Below, piece after piece: positions 45,201-57,200 of a stretch of DNA of 64,000 bases. The stretch's first letter is position 1, and every line of letters begins with the position of its first letter. The translations under genes and the position numbers were made by a program. The notes under the pieces were generated by a model. The model saw nothing but the letters and a program-made list of their open reading frames with translations, was not told the origin of the DNA and did no database searches. This DNA is from Undaria pinnatifida (Eukaryota; Sar; Phaeophyceae; Laminariales; Alariaceae): the NCBI GenBank assembly GCA_012845835.1, contig JABAKD010000025.1, positions 1,391,001-1,455,000 on the forward strand. Direction: 5' to 3'.

Positions 45201-48200
45201 TCACACACAAGCTTGCAAAGGTGAGTTTCGACCAAATCTTCGATCTCACAGCTGCAGTATATATATTATTGTATGTAACCTAAACCTCTTGGAACCCTCC
45301 GCCCCCCCTCTTATTTATCTTATTTTTTTTCCCCCCTCTGCCTCTTGCCCAAACACCCCACCTAACATCGAAATCTGTCAGAGTATTAAACACTTGCACG
45401 CAATCAATATCACCTCAATATTATCTCCCCAGAGCCATCCATGTCGCTGCTGCAACCCCCCCCCCCCTATCGCCCTCACCCCGCCAACGCCCCCTCCTTC
45501 CCCACCACCCGCACCATCGCCTAGACCTAGCACCATGCGTATAGCAAACCCTTCCATCACGCGACAAGGCCCCCCCCCCCCGTTCCCACCGTCCTTAACA
45601 ACTCCGCCCTCCCATCACCGGTCATTCGACATACAGGATTCACGTGATAAGCTGGTGCATTTCCTTCTTCAGCTGTCAGATTCTGTCCTCTTCAAAAACG
45701 GGTTTTACAGTTTCCGCGCACATGCTGAATAACATCACACGACGCGTATAGAAATACGTGCAAGTGTGGTGGGCTAAATCTTCATTTTTCCCCGGCCGTG
45801 GGAGGATGAAAAAAGAACAAAAAGCACCTTGTTGACCCTGATATCTACACTGCTGTAATTGCAAGGGGAGTCGCCGACCTATAAGTATCCTTGATAAGGA
45901 CACACAACCCGTAATACCTTTGTGTGACCACGGACTCTAGAATTTTGACAAGAGTTAATGTGAGAAAACAACAACAATAACAACGCGCGATCGGAGTATC
46001 ACACAGAGCTTGCAAAGGTGAGTTTGGACAAAATCCTCGATCTCACGGCTGGAGTTGTATATTTTTTATAATATTGCTTGTATCCTTGAAGAATCCATTA
46101 ACAGAGTAGTTACTATGAAACGGTGTCGGTGCTACACTCTTCGATCACGTCATCTTGCTTGTCGGGCTAATAATGCTAAAGGTCTACCAGGTAGTAGGCA
46201 TATCGTGGTCGCCGCCGGCGGAAAATATATTGTTAAAATTAAAATACACTCCACCTGTGAGATCGAATATTTTGTCGAAACTCATTTTTGCAAGCTGTGT
46301 GTGATGCTCCGATCGCGCGTATTACGGGTTGTGTGTCCTCAAGAATACGTTGTTTTTTTATCATATCAACTCTTGGATACGTATACGTCGGCGACTCCCC
46401 TTGCAATTGCAGCAGTGTAGCTATCAGGGTCAACAGGGTGATGTTAGTCAGCCTGTGCGCGGAAACTATAAAACCCGTTTCTGAGGGGGACAAATCTGAC
46501 AGCTGTGGAAGGAAATGCATCAGTTTATCACGTGAATACTGTAAGTCGAGTAACCGGTGAGGTGAGGGCGGAATTTTTAAAGACGTGGGGGCGTGATTTT
46601 GATCAAAAGGGGGCGGGAGGGGGGGAGGGGACGGGTGGGGCAGGTCAATTTGTGGGTGAAAACATGTATGCCCCTTTATGCCCTAGTGATGCATATACGA
46701 CGAGTAGAGCATCGAAAGACATTCATGCGGAAGTGGCATGCTGCGGAGAAATGCAAAGCTGCAGGGCGACACGCAAAGGCCGCAGCAGCGATATCCACCG
46801 TCGGCATCGCTTAGCAGCCGGGGTGAGGGGGGCGGGGGAGTGGGGTGAAAGGGGGACGTCCTGCCCAAGAGACTGAAGTCTGGGTCTGGACATCGTCCTG
46901 AAGCTTGTGGGCCTTCCAATGGCCGTTACGAGTTATCGTAACGCCGGTCTGATTTCTCCGCCTTGATGCGTTCTTCCCCCAGTGCCGTTGATGATGCACT
47001 TGATACCCCCTACGAGCCAATGCCGTATTTACTATTGTGCTTTCTTTTTTTTTTCTCTTGTTCGCTTCCTTTTCTTGTCCTTTCTTTTCTTTTTTTTTGC
47101 TTTCCCGTTTCGCTTTCGTTTCTAATCAAAATATATATTTTTTAGTTTCTGTCTTTTTTCTCATTCTTTTTTTCTATTTGACTTGAGAGTCTGAAGGCGT
47201 ATGCGTAGTAATAGGTACCACGTGTAATATTTTCATGTTCCAAATATTTACGAGGTAGTATTTCTGGGTGGCAAGCGGTGTAGTCGGGCTCATTTTCAGG
47301 CGCGAGTAGTGATACGTGTGTACCAGTCGTATTAACCTGGCACGTCGTAGGCTGACTCCCGATTTCATTCTTGCATTTTTCTGGCGGAGGCATCAGTTGC
47401 GTCAGCTGTGATGTATGCGTGTACCACAGTTGGTTTCGTTCGTGTTTTTTCCATGCATGGGGTGTTCTTTCACTCCAGAGTTACTGGAGCCTGTCCTGTG
47501 ACCACGAACTTGATTATGTTAGAGCAACAACATTATTAAGCGCTGCCTGCTCTCCAGTTTTTTTAATGCGGGCGTACTCTACGTGCGAAGTTCTAATACG
47601 ATACGTACATATGATATGAACATGATATTTATCTGTTATACTTGAACGTACACGCTTATACCCTAAAGCAACGTTGTTATTTTTGTTGTTCTCACATCAA
47701 CTCTAATATCAAGTCCGTGGTCACAGGACAGGCTCCGGTCACCCTGGAGCTGAGGAATACCCCAGGGAAAGCACACAAACAAAATAAAGGTACAGAGGTG
47801 GTACACGCATACCTGGTATATCACAGCTGACCCACAGTTCACGCCTCCGCCAGAAACATGTTAAAAGTGAAATCGGGAGTCAGCCTACGAGGTGCCATGT
47901 CCATACTGACTGGTGCATACGCGCATACGTCCCACTACTCGCGCCTGGAAAAACGGACTATCCTGCTTGCCACGCAGGAAAGACTGCGCCGAATGTATTG
48001 CACGTAGTACCTATCACTACGCATACGCACGTCAGACGAAAGTCAATGGGAAACGAGAAACAAAGAAAAAAAAAAAACGAGAAAGGAAGGGAAATAAAAG
48101 AATAGAATAGAAAAGAAAAGAAAAGAAGGCGATAAAAGAAAGGAAATAAAAGGACAGACCAGAAGAGCAAGAAAAGACAATACAAGACGAGAAATACATG

Positions 48201-51200
48201 TGTTTGACACTTGACGCCTTTTTTGGTCATCGTATCGCGTATCCGTGTACCCGAGCTATAGTCGCGTGCCTGCTGGAGCAATTGGGGGTATTCCCAGCAC
48301 GTATTACATGACGTTTGGCAATCAAAGAAATGTATTCCTACTACTCTTGTGATTTAACCGGAATAACATAACTAGACTATACGGCGCAAAGCTGTTGTGA
48401 ATTTTTCTTGCAGAGAAAACGCTGCAAGAACGTTCCCTGATCACTCCACCAATTTCTGTAGGTTGGCCACAAAGCAGCTACCAGGTAGGCGCAAAGCTAG
48501 ACGCTCGCCGCTATCGTTACCTTGGTCCTGGAAAAATACTCTACTCGCCTGTACAAGTACAATTGTGCGAGGTATGGCCCGTCGGTGGGAAACCCTTTCA
48601 AAGCTTGAAATATGGTACTTGATACCTCAGCTCCGATACCTGGGACGCATTTCAAGTTGCTGTCTGCAAGAGCCTTCGTGATCAAACGTCGTGATGAAAC
48701 TTGGCAGGGTTGTTGGTCATGACAGACGAAAAACCACGAGTGTTTGACGGACATTTCGATGTATATTCGTTGTCGTAGGGCTGCAGTTAGTAGCAGCTTT
48801 ATTATTTTCGGAAGATTTTTTGGTACAGACTTTTCCCCCTCGTGGTCAACGGTGATGACATTGCATGACCACATCAACTCGCTCGCTGTACTTGTAACAT
48901 GAATCTCTGTTTTAGAAGTGGCTACCTCAGCCCCACATCGACACGGTTTAAATCATGAGCGTATAGTCGTACATTAGCAAATAATAATGTGAAAACGCGG
49001 TGCAGGCAGATATGTTGAAATTGCGGTAGACCACACTACCTAGTACATACATAGGGTATTTATTAACTACCGTCTGCACGATCGCCTCCCAACCTCTGCC
49101 AAACGAAGTATGTCTAACGAAGTGACGAAATTGAGCACGTGTGCATCAAGGGTTCCTTTCTAAACCCTGACGATTTGCACCTCTCCCCCTCGTGCTCAAT
49201 GGTGGTGTCATTGCATGACCACATCACCTCGCTTGTTGAATTTTGCAAGAAGATATATCTCTTTGTTATAATTAGCAACCTCAGAGCCCCAAATCGGCAC
49301 GGTAACATTTTGTCAATCGATAGAGTTAACCAGGTAAACACTGACGATTTGCACTTCTCCCCCGCACCAATGGTGGTGACATTGCATGACCACATCACCT
49401 CGCATGTTGTATTTTGCAATATGTTCGTTCGTCTTGTATTTAGCGACCTCATAACCCCACATCGGCACGGTAAAATCATGGTGATTGCATGGTTAAACCT
49501 ATCAATTGAAATGTTCTGTCTTGCAATCCATGTACACTAACACACCACGAAGCTAAAACACATTGTACACCACACCTAAAAAATGTTTGTTGACCACACC
49601 TAACATCAAATCTGCTAGAATAACAAGCTTTTAACACGTTGGTTACTACACCTAAGAACTGGGTTGCATACTACATGTAACATCAAACCTTCTAGAAAAA
49701 AAACATTACCAGGCGGGTGATAAAAAGGGGTGTCTTCTTGCTGCAACCGTCACATTCGTCCCCTTTAAGGGTTTATAGTTTCCGCGCACATATTGAAATG
49801 CCCCCCCCCCCCCCCCCCCCCCCCGCCTCCATACTTCTTGTACAAACGCCCCACCTGAAATCAAATCTACCAGAGTAGTGAACACTACCAGCCAGCTGAT
49901 ATCATCTCAGTATTCATCTAATCATCCATGCCGTAGCTCCAACTCGTCTCCGCCCTCCGCCCCCCCCCCTTTCGTTCCCCGCCCAGTGCGTTCAAAAGTC
50001 CCACTTACAATCGAAATCGGCCAGAGTAACGAACACTCCTAAGCAATTGATATCACGTCATTATCTTTCTAGCCGACCATGACGTAGCTTTCATTCATCC
50101 CCCCTCTCCCCGTCCAACGCCCCCTCCTTCCTCACACCCTTGCACGATCGCCTAGACCCAGCACCGCGCGTATAGCTAGCCCCTACATATATGATTAATA
50201 CAAGCGATGGTAATATCACACATAATGTTGCGAAGACCAGTGTCGACCAAATCCTTAATCTAATAGAGCTGGAGTGTATTTTATTATTATATGTGACCTA
50301 AACCTCTTGAACCACCCCCTCCCTCCCCCCCCCATTGTTTTTTTTCTTTTGTCGCCTTTTCTTGCTTGAACGCCCCACCTAATATCGAAATTCGCCAGAG
50401 TAACAAACACTTCCACGCCCTGGATATTGCCTCGTTATCGTTTTAGAGCCGTCCATGCCGCTGCTGCAATTCCCACCCAGCCCCGCGCCCAACGCCCCCT
50501 CCTTCCCCACAACCCGCACCATCGCCTAGACCTAGCACCACGCGTATAGCAAACCCCTACATCTATGAGACCTTAAGCCCCGCCCCCCCAGGCACATCCC
50601 CCCCCCTCTCCCCCACAAGAAGGATTTAGAGTTTCCACGCGCGAATTGACCTGCCCCACCCGTCCCCTCCCCCCCCTCTCCCGCTCCTGCCCCCCTTTTG
50701 ATCAAAATTAGGCCCCCACGTCATTAAAATCTCCGCCCTCCCCTCACCGGATATTCGACTTGCAGTATTCACTTGATAAACTGATGCATTTCCTTCCACA
50801 GCTGTCAGAATTTGTCCCCCTCAGAAACGGGTTTTATAGTTTCCGCGCACAGACTGCCTAACATCACCCTTTTGACCCTGATAGCTACACTGTGGTCGCA
50901 AGGGGAGTCGCCGACCTATATCTTGATGAGGACACACAACCCGTAATACGCGCGATCGGAGTATCGCACAAGGCTTGCAAATATATGTTTCGACAAAATG
51001 TATGATCTCACAGCTGGAGTGTGTTTTAATTTTTATATTTATAAACAGTACCAGGCAGGTGATATAAACTGATGCATTCCTTCTACAACCGTCAGATTTG
51101 TCCTTTTGCAGGATTTATGGTTTCCGCGCACATATTGAGTTGTCAAGTACCCCCCCCCCCCCCCCCCCCCCTCCTCCGATCCCTCTTGTTCAAACGCCCC

Positions 51201-54200
51201 ACCTGAAATCAATCTCTGCCAGAGTAGTAAACAGCACCAGGCAGCTGATATCACCTCATTCCCTTTCTAGCCATTCATGCCGTAGTTCCTATTTATCACC
51301 CCCCCACCACCACCAACCCCCCTCCTCTCCCTTCCCCTTCATTTTTTCCCCTGCTCCCTTTTGTCCAAACACCCCACCTTGAATAAAAATATGCCAGAGT
51401 AATAAACACCACCAGGTTGCTGATATCACCTCTATATATTTTTAGCCATCCATGCCGTACCTCCAATTCATCCCCACCCCAAACCCCCCTTCCTTCCAAA
51501 CCACCTGAACCATCGCCTAGACCTGGCAAGTCCCTACATCTATGTGACCTAAAGCTGTTGGAAATCTTTCCCCCCGCCCCTCCCAACCTCTCGAACACTC
51601 CGCCCTCTCCTCACTGGTTGTACGACTTACAGCATACACTTGATAAACTGATGCAGTTCCTTAGCCATCCATGCCGTAGTTCATATTTACCCCCCCATCA
51701 CCCCCCCCTCCTCTCCCTCCCCCTTGTTTTTTTCCCCCGCTCCCTCTTGTCCAAATACCCCACTTAAAATCAGAATATGCCAGAGTAATTAACACTACCA
51801 GGCTGTTAATATCGCCTCATTATATTTTTAGCCATCCATGCCGTACCGCCAATTCATCCCCACCCCAAACCCCCCTTCATTCCAAACCACCTGAACCATC
51901 GTCTTGACCCAGCACCACGTGTATGGCAAGTCCCTACATCTGTGCGACCTAAAGCTGTTGGAAATCCTCCCCCCCCCCCCCCCCCCCCTCGAACCCCTCT
52001 AACACTCCGCCCTCTCTTCATTGGTTGTACGACTTACAGCATACACTTGATAAACCGATGCACTCCCTTCCACAGCTGTCAGATTTGTCCCCCTCAAAAT
52101 CGGGGTTGATAGTGTCGGCGCCAAGACTGACTAACATCACCCTGTTGACCCTGGTACATGCTACACTGTAATTCTAACGGGCGTCGCCGACCAATACCCT
52201 TACTGAGGACACACATACTGTAATGCCCGTGATCGGAGTATCACACACAAGCTTACAAATATGAGTTTCGACAAAATCTTCGATCTCATAGCTGGAGTAT
52301 ATTTTTGTTTTTGTAAAATACTTCCCCCGGAATACTTCATGGGGTAATGAACAAAAGGAAAGTGGTGTTCGTCGAGGCGTGGAAGGGCTTCTGATTCAAC
52401 GAGCGAGTTTTGGTCGGTAGTCGCGAGACGCAAACAGTGGATAGCCGGACAGCAGTGACAGAAGAGGTGTCGCGATTGCCAGAGACGGCCGCCTGGGGCA
52501 CAGGGGAACGAGAGCGCGTGTGGCATTGTAGGATTGAAAGAAGTCAAGCAGGGTGCCCATTACAATTGATCGACTTTCTCAGCCGCCGACCAGTGTGAGG
52601 TAGATAGCCCGGCTGAAAAAAGGAGCGGGGCTGTCAGAGTCCGGGTTGGTGTGATTCATTAAAGTTTGGAGGGGTTTCACAAGAAGTAGGTGGGGTGTTT
52701 GAGATGCTGCCGTCACGCCCTGGGGGGCGCTTGTGACATATACTCGTATTTCATTGACATTTTGCACAACAGGAAAGAGGTCCACACGCGGTTAATTAAT
52801 CCAGAAGTCTTGAGCCGTAGCAAACCAAGTTTCATTGTCAAAGTCTACACAGCCGGCGCGCTTTCTCGATTCCGTGTATTTAGTTTTTCATCAAAGTGTT
52901 TCCCCCAGCTCATTACAGTATTCTGGTACTTTGACAGGTCGCTAAACAAGTAAAAGTAGTGTCACTTTTCCTTGACAATACGATCATGTGAACACGTCTA
53001 GTGTCGAATATTCGACATATTGATCGAGGTATGGCCTGAATATTATTAATGTGTTAGACCCATTTTATTATTTAAAACGAAAAAAAGCTGCCAGATATGC
53101 AACAATGCCCGCCCCAAGTAATGCGCACACTTATCTCGCAAAAACTAGCTTCACTTATGTGCCCCCGTCGCTGATGGCGGCACGTTCATATAGTATGTTT
53201 TTCGTTGTAAAGGCCAAAGATGGAAACTCATGTTTGTCGCTGGAACGGGCTCATATTTCAGAGTTGGTCGAAACTAGACCAGTACTTGCAGGTGCCCGCC
53301 CCAAGTAATGCGCACACTTATCTCGCAAAAACTAGCTTCACTTATGTGCCCCCGTCGCTGATGGCGGCACGTTCATATAGTATGTTTTTCGTTGTAAAGG
53401 CCAAAGATGGAAACTCATGTTTGTCGCTGGAACGGGCTCATATTTCAGAGTTGGTCGAAACTAGACCAGTACTTGCAGGTGCGCGCACATCCGATGTTTG
53501 TTTAGCGATTATTTTGTTGTTCACGAACTTTAGGCTGTACACCAACACTACAGCAGTACAGCCGTATCGTGCAACCTTGCTTTGAAAGTATTCCCCCGTT
53601 TTTTCTACCGTTGAAAAAAAACGCGGGTTATCACTGTATACGAGATAATCCCGTGTGACGGTTGTATGTTGGAATATATTTCCCGTCCGTACGTAATGAT
53701 ACCGTGTAAAATAAATGCTTTCGATCCCGATCCCGTCGTGCGTTGCTATTGGAGTTTGTTTTTCCGTGTCAGGATTACTTTTGATTAACCATACGTGTTT
53801 CCATCCTTCCGCTTGTCCTCACTCGCTCTACCACGGTCTTCATGCAAAACATGCTCTCAATATTTGTATACGTATGCTGTTTGTTTTAATCACCGCCGCG
53901 GCAACCAAATTCCTCCCGCTTTCAACCATCGCTAGTAAAGTCTTCAAATCGCTTCCTTCAGCGAGCGACGTGAACCGCAGAAACCTTTTAATATATGCGG
54001 GGTTCACAATTGACGGGCAGAGAGTGTACATTTGCGAGTTGGCGAAATTTGATGCCAATCGACGCGCGGCGGAAGTCCTGCACGCTATGCGCAACAAAAA
54101 TGCAGGCCCCATGGGTGTTGTAACTGCAGCAGTACAATACCGCTGATGAACTCAGTCTGTACTCTCCGGAGGAGCCCATAGAGAGCAGAAAAAGACCGAG

Positions 54201-57200
54201 TAACGAATTTTATGATTCCATTAAAAAAGATCGGGACGATAACGATACAGTATCGAACGCTTCACAGGGGAACAGGGGATATATACAGATACCCAGTCGG
54301 TATGACGGACCGCCCTCCCCCGCCCCTCCCCGCCACGGAGGTAAGGGGGGACTTGCCACAAGGCAGAGGGGGCACAAGCCCTCGCCACAAAATGAGAGTT
54401 CCCCCCCTTGTCAGAAGGTGGCACCTTGCCACCAGGCAGGCGAACTTCCCTCGTACAACAGCAAAAACACAATGAGATCATCGCCCCACCTTGCCGCAAG
54501 ATGGGCGGCGCCGTTGCTTGCAACCCAGCAGGGGACCTTCCCCAGTGCCACAAGATAGGGGACTCACCCCCATGCCGCGATGGAGGGGGGAGCTCACTCT
54601 TGCGGGATGGTGGGGGGCTTCCCCCCCTTGCCTCAATACATGGTGAACTCCCCCCCCTTGCTTGCTCGGAAAACACAGTAGAGCTTACCATTTTTTCGAC
54701 AACATGGTTGATGCACACTGTGTACGAGACCTAAGGGGTTTTACTCTACACACAATGGTCGTTTCGTTTCACTGGGTCAGGGTTAGAGTTGAGGTATACA
54801 TCGTTCGAAGAGTTCGAAGAGTATGTCAACCATGCTGTCGAAAAAGGGATAACGTACCCGCCGAAAACAAGCGATCAAAGATGGGCGAATGAAGATAGGC
54901 AAATAGGCTGTGTAGTTTCGCGCGTCGGCTTTCGCCTTCATTGTCGTCGTGGTAGTTACCGTTTACATGTATCGACTTCTGTTTGTTTCGGTTCGGTAAC
55001 GATCGTTGTAGTGCTCACGATGATCGTGTTCGTGATCGTCATTGTTGTCGCTTTCGTTGTCTTTGGGGTTTCGGGCGTTTTTCGCACCCAGATATTTGTT
55101 TTTTCGACATCAACACTAACGATCGTCCTTTCACTCGATTCGGATACTTCTAAACGGGCGGAGTTGGCACTCGAAAAAAAATGTTGAAGGTGCCTGACAG
55201 TTGTCTTACTCGTATCGAACCGGGACTTTTATAATGTACCGGTACTTTATTAAAAAGCATGGGGGCGGGAGGGAATGATCGACTGTGTGTACCGCACAAC
55301 AGTTGCACTGCTGCGTGCTATGGATATCAAGCCGAACAGCACCTGCGCGGTCGATATTTTCCCATGAAGCAGGTACATAACGTAAATGTTCCCATTTGCC
55401 CCGACAGCCTTATGCATGAGAAACCTAGTGGATACCGGTAAGGACTGGACCAAGGGCATGACAGACGCGGGCGGCGATAAAGTTGGCACCTTTTGGCGAA
55501 AAGTTTTTTCCTAGTGACCGGGCTCCTTAATCCGAAATCGTCGGAATCTCACACCCCTAAAAACTTTAGAACTTTTGTGTCCATAAGCGACGCCTCGATG
55601 CTCGTTGGTCTTTCGCTTTCTTACAACGCTTTCTTTTTTTGTGGTATATATATATTCATAGGGCTCCTAACGTGTGGAGGCTCTGATAACCTACTGGCGC
55701 TCCCATGCCGCCCCGATGCCGCCCTAATGCCGCAGTACTTGTAGCATTTGTCGACAAGGGGATTCGATATTTCTTGTTTCGTACGCCGAGATACCTAGTA
55801 GCCACTCATTATTTGTAACTATTCCAGCAGGTCAGCGTCTCTCGCGCAAGCGTCTGCCGTGTTTATCAGCTGGTATTATCTTGGCAATTCCCAAATTTTG
55901 CGTCGTCATACTACAGTTTTGTTTTGGCTGCGTGTATGGACCACAACCAAATAGTTATTTCGCTCGTTTCTTCGGATGATGTGCGGCGCTGTTTGTGGTG
56001 CTTTTTTTTTCGCACACTTCTTCTTTCCGGCTTCTTAAAAAGCCGTGATCACAGGTGTCGTCCTTTCCCCCCCCCCCGGTTCTTGCCTTCAACTTTTATC
56101 GCGCATATGGTGCAGCAATCACACTGCTCGTCGACTGTTGATCGACTCTTGCTAACTCATGCTCTCGCGCTTGCTGCAAGTCAATTTGTGCACAACAAAA
56201 AGTCCCAACAAATTTATACGAGTATGCACTCGGCGGGGCTCGAACTCACTAAACCGACCTATACCAGGCTCGAGGATAACCTGATACGCCACCGCGGCGA
56301 CCGGCTTTGTGGTCATACAGCCCACCCAGCGGTGAAAATAGGGCTACCCATCCTACTGCAGCGTGTGTGAATATGATACTCACTAATTGCCATGGGTCAA
56401 AAAAGTAGTGTTTGGTATCAGTTGGCAAGAGTGTGGAGAGTGTTCGATTGTCCTCTTACGATACGAGCAGTTTATTTTACCGGTACTGATTGTATAGTCT
56501 ACATTATAAAAATGAAATAGTCTATATATTGTCACATTTTTTACTTTCCAGCTTCTGGACAAGCCGTGTACAAGGCTTAGTTTGGGCAAGCTATTGGTCA
56601 GCCTTTTGCAAATGGCCCAACGGACTAATGCCCTACTAATCAGTGGCGTCGACGGCAGACCATGGGTTTTTAGGGTCGTGGGTTCAAGTCCCACATCCAC
56701 AACGATGAAAAGTTTCAGACTTGCCCCATGTCGAACTTGAAAAAAACTCTCCCCGGTATACCCAGGAAATGAAACGGCTTGGATAATTGACAATTGACAG
56801 GTTTGCCCGTATATCCGGCCGACCTACTATCCCGCCGTTTCAGGGGGGGGAGTGTTATAAAGCTTAGTTTTGGTAAGCTACTGGTTAACATTTTGCAAGT
56901 GGTTAAACAGACTAACTCCCCACTAATACCTTACCAGTTGTCACAGGTAGGTGTCGTCCCTTCTTCCCCCCGGTTCTTGCTTTCAATTTTTTTCGCGCAT
57001 AGGGTTCAGCAATCCCACTGCTCGTCGATTTTTCATCGAGTTTTGCTAACTCACGCTCTCGCGCTTTCCGCAAGTCAATTTGTGCACAACAAAAAGTCCC
57101 AACGAATTTATTTGAGTATGCACTCGGCGGGGCTCGAACTCACGAAACCGACTTAAACCAGGCTCGAAGATAACCTGATACGCCACCGGGGCGACCGGCT

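Noticed and set aside
43590-46660. CRISPR-like or satellite array
   Set aside because: The repeats are long, diverged, inverted and unevenly spaced, with no short identical repeats and unique spacers; the genome is eukaryotic.
56640-56700. tRNA gene candidate with a perfect T-arm
   Set aside because: The 5' half does not pair as an acceptor or anticodon stem, and it lies between direct terminal repeats.
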